Of a stretch of DNA of 64,000 bases, positions 8,254-17,489 are shown piece by piece; position 1 is the stretch's first letter, and each line of letters opens with the position of its first letter. The notes beneath the pieces were generated by a model. It had not been told where the DNA came from. It did not search any database and was given only the letters and a program-made list of their open reading frames with translations. The translations under genes and the position numbers were made by a program. Source of the DNA: Kordiimonas aquimaris (GTDB lineage: Bacteria > Pseudomonadota > Alphaproteobacteria > Sphingomonadales > Kordiimonadaceae); NCBI RefSeq assembly GCF_025574485.1, contig NZ_JAOBPO010000001.1, positions 627,501 through 691,500 of the forward strand, in the 5' to 3' direction.

Positions 8254-9739
8254 GGCTACTGGCCCTTTTGTTCTTGTCGCCCCCGCCCAGGGCGGTATTC
8301 GGGTCATGGCAGCCAACCATCAAGCAAAGCATGAAGGTATTAGTGTCGGCCAATCACTGGCGGATGCGCGCTTGCTCAGCCCAACCCTTAAGGCTGCCGA
8401 CCATGATCCATCGGGTGATGCAGCGGCTTTAACGAGGCTCACTTTTTGGCTGACCCGTTATAGCCCATGGGTTAGCGATGACCCCACCGATGGTTTATTC
8501 ATGGATATCACAGGCTGTGCGCACTTGCTGGACGGCGAAATGGCCTTAGCCGAAGACCTGATACACCGATTGCACCATTTTGGTGTCACAAGCCGTGTTG
8601 CTATTGCCGCTACCATCGGCGCCGCCTGGGCTTTCGCGCGTCATAGCACCGATATGCTCACGATTATAAAAAGCGATAAAACGGCACAAGCGCTCAAGCC
8701 ATACCCCATCTCAGCCTTGCGGGTTGACGAAGCGATCACTGCGCGTGTCACACAGGTGGGCCTTAAAACCATTGGCATGATTACAGAGAAGCCGCGCGCG
8801 CCGCTGGCCGCGCGCTACGGTAGACAGTTGATGACACGCCTTGATCAAGCACTAGGCTTGAAAAGTGAAGCCTTGTCACCGATCACAGCGCCACCAGAAT
8901 ACCGGGTGTCAGCAAGCTTTATGGAGCCGATCCAGCATTTGGGTGCAGTTGAGGTCAACCTCGGTGACCTGATAGCCTCACTTGCGACCCAACTGGAAGA
9001 AGCATCCGTTGGGGCTAGGCGCTTTGACCTGACACTCTACCGTGTCGACGGTATTGCCCACACCGTGATGATCAGAAGCAGTGCACTGACATCAAACACA
9101 GCCCTGATTAAACGCCTGTACACTGAGAAACTGAAACTTTTCGCAGAAACCTATGATGTTGGCTTTGGTATTGATCAGCTTAACCTCGCGGCTTTTGAAT
9201 GCGAGCGCATTGGACAAAACCAATCAGACCTGACTGGTAAAAGTGAAGGTGACAAAGAGATTGCGCTGCAAACACTGCTCGACCGCTATAGTAACCGTTT
9301 TGGCCGCGAGAGTGTCGGGCGCTTCATCCCGCAGGCAAGCTATATCCCGGAACGCTCAGAACGCTTGGTGCCTGTTGCAGACGCGCCAAAAACACCGCCG
9401 GATTGGCATGTTTTCCTGGAGCAATTGCAGGGTGACACGCATCTGGGGCGCCCGGTCGCACTGTTGCCGCGCCCGGAACCTATCACGGCTATTGCTGAAG
9501 TGCCGGACGGACCACCTGTTGTGTTTGAGTGGCGACGCCTCAAGCATCGCATCATATGCGCTGAAGGACCGGAGCGTATCGCTCCTGAATGGTGGGCGAG
9601 GCCTGCCAAAGGTGTTGAACCCACACGTGACTATTACCGCGTAGAAGACGGTGACGGCTATCGTTACTGGCTTTACCGGCAAGGCCTTTATGAGCGCGGT
9701 GAAAACCCACACTGGTTTATGCATGGATTTTTCGCATGA
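8162..9739 (+). CDS. imuB: ImuB, inactive Y-family polymerase adaptor
   Basis: 525 aa. ImuB bridges the beta clamp, ImuA and DnaE2 during translesion synthesis and is itself catalytically dead. The opening RYISVWLPNWAIECHSRR matches the family and lacks the acidic residue present there in DinB. FMDITGCAHLLDGE is the degenerate second catalytic motif, and the little-finger region follows at about 250-380. The long C-terminal tail (MHVFLEQLQGD to the final YRYWLYRQGLYERG-PHWFMHG) is the conserved ImuB tail. It overlaps imuA by 92 nt and dnaE2 by 4 nt (ATGA), so translation is coupled. Confidence 0.92.
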   Translation: MKRYISVWLPNWAIECHSRRLSQPASIKQDKATGPFVLVAPAQGGIRVMAANHQAKHEGISVGQSLADARLLSPTLKAADHDPSGDAAALTRLTFWLTRYSPWVSDDPTDGLFMDITGCAHLLDGEMALAEDLIHRLHHFGVTSRVAIAATIGAAWAFARHSTDMLTIIKSDKTAQALKPYPISALRVDEAITARVTQVGLKTIGMITEKPRAPLAARYGRQLMTRLDQALGLKSEALSPITAPPEYRVSASFMEPIQHLGAVEVNLGDLIASLATQLEEASVGARRFDLTLYRVDGIAHTVMIRSSALTSNTALIKRLYTEKLKLFAETYDVGFGIDQLNLAAFECERIGQNQSDLTGKSEGDKEIALQTLLDRYSNRFGRESVGRFIPQASYIPERSERLVPVADAPKTPPDWHVFLEQLQGDTHLGRPVALLPRPEPITAIAEVPDGPPVVFEWRRLKHRIICAEGPERIAPEWWARPAKGVEPTRDYYRVEDGDGYRYWLYRQGLYERGENPHWFMHGFFA

Positions 9740-12700
9740 GCGGATATGCAGAGCTTTCCGTCACCAGCAATTTCTCGTTCCTGCGCGGTGCATCGCATCC
9801 AGACGAGCTGGTCGAGCAAGCCGCCAAGCTTGGTTACAAGGCTGTCACCATCACCGACAGAAACAGTCTTGCTGGTATTGTACGCGGTCATACAGCTGCC
9901 AAAGAAGCAGGCATCCAGTTTATCGTCGGTGTGAGATTGGTGCTCACCTGCGGTTTTGAGGCGCTGTGTTTCCCGAAGAACCGTGCCGCTTATGGCAGAC
10001 TCACCAAACTGCTCACTAAAGGCAATCGCTGCGCAGAGAAGGGCAGTTGTATTCTCGCTAAAGAAGACATGCATGAGTTGGCGGGTGACCATCTCTTCAT
10101 TGCGGTATCACCTTATAAACTCAGCACCCCATTCGAGCAGGATCTTGGCTGGCTTAGCGAGCTATTCCCTGGGTCAGTCTATCTCAGCGCGACACGGCTC
10201 TACCGCGGCAACGATGATGCACGGCTCGAAAAGCTCGCATTGATATCCAGTCAAAAGCAGGCACCGCTCGTTGCTATCGGCGATGTGCACTATCACATCC
10301 CCAACAGAAGGCCTCTACAGGATATTCTCACCTGTATCCGGGAGCACACGACCATTGCTGAAGCTGGATTGTGCCTCAACATTAACGCAGAGCGGCACCT
10401 CAAGGGCGTCAACGAGATTGAGAGGGTCTTTAAAGGTTATGAGGATTCTGTGGCGCGCACGCTAGAGATTGCAGCGCAGTGTAGGTTTTCACTTGATGAG
10501 CTGAAGTATGAATATCCCAAGGAACCAACCGGTAAAAGTGCAACACCGCAAGAGGAGCTAGAGCGCCTTACATGGATCGGGGCAAAACGCCGCTATCCTG
10601 ACGGTGTTACACCCAAAGTAAAAAAGACAATTGCACATGAACTTAAACTAATCGCGGAGCTGGAATATGCACCGTATTTCCTGACCGTTGATGACATTGT
10701 CCGCTATGCGCGTGGCCAAGATATCCTGTGCCAGGGACGCGGCTCTGCCGCCAACTCTGCCGTTTGCTACTGCCTCGGCATTACCTCGGTTGACCCCACC
10801 CAGATAGACCTGTTGTTTGAACGGTTCGTTTCTGCAGATCGAGGCGAGCCGCCAGATATCGATGTGGACTTCGAGCACGAACGCCGCGAAGAAGTGATCC
10901 AGTATATCTACACGAAATACGGTCGGCATCGTGCCGGTATTGCTGCAACCGTCATCACCTACCGCGCGCGCAGTGCAATCCGCGAAGTCGGTAAAGCTAT
11001 GGGCTTGTCACTTGATACCGTCAGCGCCTTGTCCGCTAATGCATCAGGCTGGAGCAGAGGCGGCCTTGCGGTCGAGCGCGTCACAGAGCTAGGGCTCGAC
11101 GCCAGTGACCCAACCTTGATGCAAGCGATCAAGCTCACCCACGAAATTGCGGGGTTTCCGCGCCATCTGTCGCAGCATGTGGGCGGATTCGTCATGACAG
11201 ACGGGCCACTTGAAGAAGTGATACCCATTGCCAATGCGGCAATGAAAGACCGCACTTATGTGGAATGGGATAAGGACGACCTGGACGCGCTTGGTATCTT
11301 GAAGGTTGATGTGCTTGCCCTTGGTATGCTGTCAGCTATCCGTAAAGCCTTTACGCTCATCAAGCAGCATTACGGTAAGCCTTACGAACTCGCGACTGTG
11401 CCGATTGAGGATAGCGGCGTTTACGATATGATCTGCAAGGCGGACACCATCGGCGTGTTCCAGATAGAGAGCAGAGCGCAGATGTCGATGCTACCGCGCC
11501 TTAAGCCGCGCAACTTTTATGACTTGGTAATTGAAGTCGCGATTGTACGGCCGGGGCCCATTCAAGGCGACATGGTGCACCCGTACCTCAAGCGCCGTAA
11601 CGGCTTGGAAGAAGTAACATATCCTTCTGAAGCCCTGAAAGAGGTGCTTGATAAAACGAAAGGCGTGCCGCTGTTTCAGGAACAGGCGATGAAGATCGCT
11701 ATTGTTGGGGCGGGTTTCACGCCGGGCGAAGCTGACAAACTCCGTAAGGCCATGGCGACCTTCAAACGCACAGGGCAGATCGGTGATTTTAAGGAAAAAT
11801 TCCTGAACGGTATGGTGGGCAATGGCTATGAACCTGACTTTGCTGAGCGCTGTTTCAAGCAAATCGAAGGCTTTTCTGATTACGGCTTTCCAGAAAGCCA
11901 TTCAGCCAGTTTTGCATTGCTTGCTTACATATCGTCCTGGATTAAATGCTATTATCCTGATGCCTTCACCTGTTCACTCTTAAACTCACTCCCGATGGGG
12001 TTCTATTCCAGTTCATCACTTGTGCACGACTTTCGCGATCACAAAGGCGAAGTACGTGCCGTTGATGTCAACTACAGCACTTGGGATCACTTGCTTGAAA
12101 AAGTAGACAATATGGCAGCACAAACACCTGAGGGTGGCGGTGTCATGGCACTGAGGCTCGGCCTTCGGCAAATCAAAGGTGTCAGCGAGCATGAAGCGGA
12201 GGTTCTTACAAACGTGAGAGGTTCAGGCTTTGACAGTGTGCGGGATTTGTACTTCAGGACAGGCCTGTCAGTCGCAACGATTGAGAAACTCGCTCGCGCT
12301 GACTGCTTCCGCTCAATCGGCCTCGACAGACGTGATGCGCTGTGGGCCGTGCAGGGGCTTGGTGCGCCAACAGGTGCTAGGAGCGCTGTTGAAGACCTGC
12401 CGTTATTTGAGCATGCTTTGAATGACAGTGCCGAGGTCATGCAAAAGGAGGCCGAGGTATGCTTGCCGACCATGCCACTCGGTGAGCATGTCGTTGAAGA
12501 TTATACAACGCTCAAACTATCGCTGAAAGCCCATCCCGTTAGTTTTATTCGGCCTAACCTTGAAGCATGTAAGTTCATCACTGCAGCAGAACTAATGGAG
12601 CATCCTGCAAACCGTTTGGTGACTGTCGCGGGCCTCGTGCTTGTCAGGCAGCGGCCTGGTACAGCAAGCGGCGTTATCTTTGCCACGCTCGAGGACGAAA

Positions 12701-13017
12701 CGGGTATCATTAATATTATCATCTGGCCCAAGTTATTCGAAGCAGAACGGCGCACGGTTATTGGAGCGCGGTTTTTGGGTGTCGTTGGTATGCTGCAGCG
12801 CGAGGAAACTGTTATGCATGTTGTAGCACGTCAGCTTGTCGATATGAGCGATGAGTTGGCAAGCATCTGTGACTGTGAAGAATTACCTAACTCCTACGAA
12901 CCATCAGACGAAGTGACGAATGGCGGTTTAGCTGAGCATATTAGCTTAAGCGAGCAGGAGGCCAATAAACCTGGGCGCGTATCATCAATATTGCCTAAAG
13001 GAAGAAATTTTCATTGA
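9736..13017 (+). CDS. dnaE2: Error-prone DNA polymerase III alpha subunit DnaE2 (ImuC)
   Basis: 1093 aa, the catalytic subunit of the inducible mutasome. It opens with AELSVTSNFSFLRGASHPDELV, the PHP domain as found in DnaE2. The polymerase core shows GRGSAANSAVCYCLGIT and the catalytic PPDIDVDFEHERREEV, then a tandem HhH and an OB fold near residues 960-1040. It ends in GRNFH, the characteristic DnaE2 C-terminus, so the gene is complete. Start ATG 9736 overlaps the imuB stop. Expression is expected to be SOS-dependent through the LexA box at 7429. Its location on a mobile island is unusual. Confidence 0.95.
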   Translation: MSGYAELSVTSNFSFLRGASHPDELVEQAAKLGYKAVTITDRNSLAGIVRGHTAAKEAGIQFIVGVRLVLTCGFEALCFPKNRAAYGRLTKLLTKGNRCAEKGSCILAKEDMHELAGDHLFIAVSPYKLSTPFEQDLGWLSELFPGSVYLSATRLYRGNDDARLEKLALISSQKQAPLVAIGDVHYHIPNRRPLQDILTCIREHTTIAEAGLCLNINAERHLKGVNEIERVFKGYEDSVARTLEIAAQCRFSLDELKYEYPKEPTGKSATPQEELERLTWIGAKRRYPDGVTPKVKKTIAHELKLIAELEYAPYFLTVDDIVRYARGQDILCQGRGSAANSAVCYCLGITSVDPTQIDLLFERFVSADRGEPPDIDVDFEHERREEVIQYIYTKYGRHRAGIAATVITYRARSAIREVGKAMGLSLDTVSALSANASGWSRGGLAVERVTELGLDASDPTLMQAIKLTHEIAGFPRHLSQHVGGFVMTDGPLEEVIPIANAAMKDRTYVEWDKDDLDALGILKVDVLALGMLSAIRKAFTLIKQHYGKPYELATVPIEDSGVYDMICKADTIGVFQIESRAQMSMLPRLKPRNFYDLVIEVAIVRPGPIQGDMVHPYLKRRNGLEEVTYPSEALKEVLDKTKGVPLFQEQAMKIAIVGAGFTPGEADKLRKAMATFKRTGQIGDFKEKFLNGMVGNGYEPDFAERCFKQIEGFSDYGFPESHSASFALLAYISSWIKCYYPDAFTCSLLNSLPMGFYSSSSLVHDFRDHKGEVRAVDVNYSTWDHLLEKVDNMAAQTPEGGGVMALRLGLRQIKGVSEHEAEVLTNVRGSGFDSVRDLYFRTGLSVATIEKLARADCFRSIGLDRRDALWAVQGLGAPTGARSAVEDLPLFEHALNDSAEVMQKEAEVCLPTMPLGEHVVEDYTTLKLSLKAHPVSFIRPNLEACKFITAAELMEHPANRLVTVAGLVLVRQRPGTASGVIFATLEDETGIINIIIWPKLFEAERRTVIGARFLGVVGMLQREETVMHVVARQLVDMSDELASICDCEELPNSYEPSDEVTNGGLAEHISLSEQEANKPGRVSSILPKGRNFH

Positions 13018-13072
13018 AGTTACTCAAGCTGAAAATGATAGTTATTAGCTATAATGTAAGATTATATATTTT

Positions 13073-13121
13073 TTGCAAAAAGCTAAGATCATTGCAAATT
13101 GCAATTGCAATTTGCAATGAT
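13073..13121. promoter_or_regulatory. Enhancer region: 34-bp perfect palindrome with two TTGCAA-N-TTGCAA sites
   Basis: 13088-13121 is a perfect 34-bp palindrome. Its core is two abutting 13-bp sites of form TTGCAA-N-TTGCAA (13092-13104 and 13105-13117). TTGCAAAAAGC at 13073-13083 recurs at 23621-23631. The region is 50-95 bp upstream of the sigma-54 promoter at 13169, the usual place for an NtrC-type activator site. Single TTGCAA half-sites continue downstream (13180, 13191). Confidence 0.7.
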
Positions 13122-13168
13122 GCATTATGCCAAGATACATTAACCTAGGCGTATCGGCTGAAAACTGC

Positions 13169-13184
13169 TGGCATAACGATTGCA
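13169..13184 (+). promoter_or_regulatory. Sigma-54 promoter of the H-NOX operon
   Basis: TGGCATAACGATTGCA matches TGGCAY-N5-TTGCW with exact -24/-12 spacing. The predicted transcript starts near 13195, giving a ~58-nt leader with AAGGA before the H-NOX ATG at 13253. The operon encodes its own sigma-54 activator, so autoregulation is likely. Confidence 0.75.
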
Positions 13185-13252
13185 ACGTTATTGCAAGTTG
13201 AAAAGAACTTTGCGAATTCGCAACTTGTCTTGCAATGACACAAGGATAAGCT

Positions 13253-13786
13253 ATGCGCGGTTTAATGTTTACAGAATATTTGGATTATGCGGCATCACTC
13301 GTTTCCGATGATGTAATCGACGCTATATTTAATGACCTAGGTGATGAAGTTACTGGTGCTTATACCGCCGTTGGGAATTATAGTTTCAATGAGTTTGCCG
13401 CTATTCATGTAAAATTAGCTGAATATATGGGTGTTGCACCTGATGAACTTGCTCGTCGTTTTGGTTATTTATTGTTATCGCGATTCAAAGAAATATTCCC
13501 AGCTTACTTTGAAGGTGTAGAGAGTGGATTGGACTTTCTAGAGAAAGTCGGCGCACACATTCACGGTGAAGTTAGGAAGCTGTATCCAGATTCTTCTCCG
13601 CCAAATATCACATTGCATCGCATTGACGAACGATCGTGTGAACTGGTTTATCGTTCTCACAGACCATTGGCTGCCGTTGCGCAAGGCCTTACTGAAGCAT
13701 GCTTTGACGAGTTCGACGATCCATATAAAATTGCCAAGATATTGCCGAATGGAAACCAAACAACCTTTATACTCGAACGGATCTAA
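13253..13786 (+). CDS. H-NOX heme nitric-oxide sensor protein
   Basis: 177 aa, a stand-alone H-NOX (HNOB) domain. Such proteins bind NO on a ferrous heme and control a partner kinase or cyclase. The opening MRGLMFTEYLDYAA is typical. The proximal heme ligand is His104 within AHIHGEVRKLYP, aligned with the conserved IHxEVxKLYP of bacterial H-NOX proteins. The YxSxR heme-propionate clamp is present as Tyr133-Ser135-Arg137. The kinase gene begins 1 nt after the stop, the usual H-NOX/kinase arrangement. No distal Tyr assignment was attempted; NO rather than O2 is the likely ligand. Confidence 0.9.
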   Translation: MRGLMFTEYLDYAASLVSDDVIDAIFNDLGDEVTGAYTAVGNYSFNEFAAIHVKLAEYMGVAPDELARRFGYLLLSRFKEIFPAYFEGVESGLDFLEKVGAHIHGEVRKLYPDSSPPNITLHRIDERSCELVYRSHRPLAAVAQGLTEACFDEFDDPYKIAKILPNGNQTTFILERI

Positions 13787-13787
13787 T

Positions 13788-16070
13788 ATGTCGTCTAGCG
13801 AGGAGATTGATCTATTAAACCGTAAACTGAGCCGAGAGAATAAAGCCCGCCTTGAGGCCGAGCAGTTGCTCGAGGAGAAAAGCGCGGCTCTTTATGAGGC
13901 GAATCAAGCTTTAACAGCAGTTAATAGTGGCCAACAAGAATACCTAACTGTATTGAGCGATTTTGCTTTGGCGATAACAACAATTAAAAGTATTGATGAG
14001 TTAGCATGGTATGTTGTGCGTGAAGTTGTTGGTCGACTAGGGTTCTCTGATTGTGTTTTCTATCTATATGATGCTTCGACGAAGTCTATTATTCAATGTG
14101 CTGCAATTGCTGATAAGAACCCGGAAGGTCAAAAGATACTTAACCCATTAAGTATCTCCTTGGGACAGGGTATAACCGGATCTGTTGCAGCAAGTCGCCG
14201 CCCTGAGATTGTCAATGATGTTTCAACTGATCCACGCTATGTACCAGATATTACACCAGGCGGTTCAGAAGTATGCGTTCCGATGCTTCATGATGGGATA
14301 TTAATCGGTGTTATTGATTGTGAGAGTCCTGAAAAGAACTTTTTTAGTGAGCAACATTTAACCGCTCTTGAAACTGTTGCTTCATATGCAAGTGCAAAAG
14401 TCGCGGAACGCCAGGCACATGACAGAGCTACCGCTCGAACAAAAGACTTGGAACAAAAAATTGTTCAATTGACTAAACTGAAGGAAGAATTGGAGGCAGC
14501 AAAAGAAAAAGCGGAAGAAAGCAGTGCGCTGAAATCCCGCTTCGTTGCTACTATAAGCCATGAGATACGGACTCCTCTGAGCGGGATACTTGGTAGCCTC
14601 GACTTATTGCAGGATGAAGAAATGCCTACCAAAGCTGGAACGCTGGTTGAAATGGCACGAAATAGCGGTCAAACGCTTCAAGCCCTCTTAAATGACGTTA
14701 TTGACTTCGCACGTTCTGAGGCTGGCATGCTTCAAATTGAACCATCAGCTTTTTCAATAATAGAGCTTGTATCTTCGATACAAAGCTTTTGGTTACCGCA
14801 CGCAAAAGCGCGTAATGTAGCGCTGGATATCGACGTTAAAGATGATATAGCAAAAAATTATTGGGGAGACCCCGCGCGTATTCGCCAAATCATTAACAAC
14901 TATTTTTCCAATGCCTTGAAATACGCTAAGTCTGCTCGTCTCATCCTCTCTGTTGAAAATGTAGCTATGGCTGGTGGTGACGGGACCCAAGTTCAATTTT
15001 CTATTATAGATTTTGGTCCCGGGATATCGGCAGAAGATCAAGAACAATTGTTCAGTGAGTTTACCCGTGTTGGTGCACATAAACGACAAATAGGAGACGG
15101 CGCAGGGCTTGGCCTCGCTATTTGTCGCCAAATGGCAGAGCTGATGGATGGCAGTGTCGGGGTTGATAGTCAGCCTGGTTCAGGTAGTCGGTTTTGGCTA
15201 AGATTGCCCATTCAGTCAGTACTAGAGCAAGTTGACGATAGACCTGCGACCACAAGGTCGCTTGATAGTTTCCGCGAGCGACTGGGGGCACGCCCAAGAA
15301 TATTAGTTGCTGAAGATGTGCCGACTAATCAGACAATAATTCGTATGACACTGGAAGCATTTGATTGCCGAGTAACAATAGTCAACAACGGTATCGAGGC
15401 TGTTGAAGCAACGCTTAATCATGATTTTGATCTCATTTTCATGGACATAGCAATGCCTGAAATGGACGGCATGGCGGCCACTTCGAGAATCCATAAGCTT
15501 TTAGGTAAGGAAAAAGCGCCGCCAATTTATGCCTTAACGGCACATGGCATGGATACGGACCGTGAAGAATTTGAAGCAGCTGGCATGGTGGGTATTGTCA
15601 CTAAGCCATTTGACAGGCAAGATTTGTATACTGCTATTGAACAATGCCTTCTCCATGAGAAGACGGGTAAGGAAGATACAAACATACAAGGCATGTATGA
15701 ATTTGATGAACATAGTATGCTTGATCGTGACATGCTCATGGCACTTTTGGACCCGTTAGATACAGATAGTAGGTCTATGCTACTCAATCAATGCATCGCA
15801 GATTTGTCCAGTTGCCTCCAGTTGATAACTGATGGTTTTCATCAAAAAGACACCAAGAAGGTTGCGGATGCCACACATAAGCTTAAGAGTGTAAGTGGTA
15901 CATTTGGGTTGGTGCAGCTACAGCACCTTTCCGGAACAGCAAGTGAGTTAGGCAAGCAAGGTGTGGATGCGGAGTGTTTAGCAACTGCTGAGGTTATTGT
16001 TGATAGACTACCTGTTGGAATTGAAGCCCTTCGTTTGTTGGTAGATGCTCCACCAGTGGGAGAGGTTTAA
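13788..16070 (+). CDS. Soluble hybrid histidine kinase (GAF-HisKA-HATPase-REC-Hpt)
   Basis: 760 aa from ATG 13788, chosen because it lies 1 nt after the H-NOX stop; the frame is open further upstream inside H-NOX. Domains in order: coiled coil 5-45, GAF about 55-200, coiled coil 205-245, HisKA with His258 (ATISHEIRTPLSG), HATPase (N box IINNYFSNALKY, GPGIS, GAGLGLAIC), receiver with Asp553 (DLIFMDIAMPEMDG), and Hpt with His697 (ATHKLKSVSG). There is no membrane segment. It is the probable target of H-NOX, and its Hpt can pass phosphate to the adjacent sigma-54 activator or to the receivers at 34903 and 35385. Confidence 0.92.
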   Translation: MSSSEEIDLLNRKLSRENKARLEAEQLLEEKSAALYEANQALTAVNSGQQEYLTVLSDFALAITTIKSIDELAWYVVREVVGRLGFSDCVFYLYDASTKSIIQCAAIADKNPEGQKILNPLSISLGQGITGSVAASRRPEIVNDVSTDPRYVPDITPGGSEVCVPMLHDGILIGVIDCESPEKNFFSEQHLTALETVASYASAKVAERQAHDRATARTKDLEQKIVQLTKLKEELEAAKEKAEESSALKSRFVATISHEIRTPLSGILGSLDLLQDEEMPTKAGTLVEMARNSGQTLQALLNDVIDFARSEAGMLQIEPSAFSIIELVSSIQSFWLPHAKARNVALDIDVKDDIAKNYWGDPARIRQIINNYFSNALKYAKSARLILSVENVAMAGGDGTQVQFSIIDFGPGISAEDQEQLFSEFTRVGAHKRQIGDGAGLGLAICRQMAELMDGSVGVDSQPGSGSRFWLRLPIQSVLEQVDDRPATTRSLDSFRERLGARPRILVAEDVPTNQTIIRMTLEAFDCRVTIVNNGIEAVEATLNHDFDLIFMDIAMPEMDGMAATSRIHKLLGKEKAPPIYALTAHGMDTDREEFEAAGMVGIVTKPFDRQDLYTAIEQCLLHEKTGKEDTNIQGMYEFDEHSMLDRDMLMALLDPLDTDSRSMLLNQCIADLSSCLQLITDGFHQKDTKKVADATHKLKSVSGTFGLVQLQHLSGTASELGKQGVDAECLATAEVIVDRLPVGIEALRLLVDAPPVGEV

Positions 16071-16072
16071 GT

Positions 16073-17488
16073 ATGGCGGTCAAAGAACAGAAAATCTTGT
16101 TGGTGGAAGATGTTCTATCAATGGCAATGCTATATGAAAAACACCTGCAGGTTGCCGGGATTGTATCTGTAACAGCCGAAAGCCTCGCTGATGCAAGGCA
16201 AGCACAGGCCAAAGACAAGTTTGACCTAATCTTGTTAGATCTCAATTTGCCTGACGGTGACGGCCTTGCGTATTTGGAAGAAATACAAGGCACTGACATG
16301 GAGACACCGGCTATTGTTATTACGGCGGATGCATCTCTTAACAATGCAGTGCGCGCAATGAAACTTGGTGCACTTGATTATCTTGTTAAACCGTTTTCAG
16401 AAAGCCGGCTTGTTACAACGGTAAATAACACGCTTGAACGTGTGCAGCTTCGCCAGCAAGTAGATACGTTGCGGCATAAGCAGCAAGATGGTGCTTTTTA
16501 CGATTTCATTGGCAACTCCGTAGCCATGCAACGTGTGTATCGTACCATTGAAAACGTAGCGGCCTCGAAGGCAACTGTTTTTGTGACAGGTGCTTCAGGG
16601 ACAGGGAAAGAATTGTGTGCCGAAGCTATTCACAAGGCTGGGCCACGCGTTGGAAGGCCATTCGTGCCACTTAACTGTGCTGCGATTCCTCATGATTTGT
16701 TGGAGTCTGAACTTTTTGGTCACTTAAAAGGATCGTTCACGGGAGCTATTTCTGATCGCCAAGGCGCGGCGCGGTCGGCTGAAGGTGGTACACTGTTTTT
16801 GGATGAGATGTGTGAGTTAGACCTCAGTTTACAAAAAAAGCTACTGAGGTTTTTACAGACTAATACAGTACAACCTGTTGGGTCACCCAAAGCTGAGAAA
16901 GTTGATGTTCGTGTGATCTGTGCGACTAATCGCGACCCGTTAGAAGAAGTGCGCGCGGGTCGTTTTCGAGAAGATTTATACTTTAGACTGAATGTTGTAC
17001 CGATCAATTTGCCTATACTTAAAGAGCGCGGCCGCGATGTAATAGACATTGCGCGGTATTTCCTTGAGAAATATGTCGCAGAAGAAGGTAAGAATTTTAA
17101 AGACTTTGCCCCGGATGCACAGGCACTTCTTATGGCTCATTCTTGGCCTGGAAATGTGCGTGAATTGCAAAATACGGTCCGTAACGTTGCTGTCTTGCAA
17201 GATGGCGAATTTGTGACAGCTGCCATGTTTCCGATGCTTGAAGGCCAGAGCTTGGCATCTACAGAAGCCAATAGTCTTGCTACAACCTTTGTTCCTAGCT
17301 CGGATATGAGAGCGAACAAGCCTGCTGACGAAACCTTACTAATGGCTTCACTGGCGGATGTAGAACGAAAAACAATCGAAGATAGGATTGCTGTCTTTGA
17401 TGGATCCATCCCCAAAGCCGCTGACTCTCTCGGCGTAAGCCCTTCTACAATATACCGAAAAAAAGAAACGTGGGAACAAGCAGAGTAA
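16073..17488 (+). CDS. NtrC/LuxO-type sigma-54 response regulator
   Basis: 471 aa: receiver (Asp56 in DLILLDLNLPDGDG), AAA+ sigma-54 activation domain about 140-380 (Walker A GASGTGKE, loop 1 GSFTGA instead of the canonical GAFTGA, Walker B GGTLFLDEM, arginine region RFREDLYFRLNV), and a Fis-type HTH at the end (AADSLGVSPSTIYRK). It begins 2 nt after the kinase stop. The four sigma-54 promoters on the island and the TTGCAA-N-TTGCAA sites are its natural candidate targets. It resembles both LuxO, which also ends an H-NOX relay in Vibrio, and PrsR-type exosortase-locus regulators. Confidence 0.92.
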   Translation: MAVKEQKILLVEDVLSMAMLYEKHLQVAGIVSVTAESLADARQAQAKDKFDLILLDLNLPDGDGLAYLEEIQGTDMETPAIVITADASLNNAVRAMKLGALDYLVKPFSESRLVTTVNNTLERVQLRQQVDTLRHKQQDGAFYDFIGNSVAMQRVYRTIENVAASKATVFVTGASGTGKELCAEAIHKAGPRVGRPFVPLNCAAIPHDLLESELFGHLKGSFTGAISDRQGAARSAEGGTLFLDEMCELDLSLQKKLLRFLQTNTVQPVGSPKAEKVDVRVICATNRDPLEEVRAGRFREDLYFRLNVVPINLPILKERGRDVIDIARYFLEKYVAEEGKNFKDFAPDAQALLMAHSWPGNVRELQNTVRNVAVLQDGEFVTAAMFPMLEGQSLASTEANSLATTFVPSSDMRANKPADETLLMASLADVERKTIEDRIAVFDGSIPKAADSLGVSPSTIYRKKETWEQAE

Positions 17489-17489
17489 A

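Noticed and set aside
13545-13590. H-NOX lacking its proximal heme histidine
   Set aside because: At first alignment a Gly stood at the ligand position, but the conserved motif is IHxEVxKLYP, in which His104 of this protein is the ligand, as in other bacterial H-NOX proteins. The site is intact.
13566-13787. N-terminal extension of the hybrid kinase inside the H-NOX gene
   Set aside because: These 74 codons are an alternate frame of H-NOX; the ATG at 13788, just after the H-NOX stop, gives a normal kinase start.
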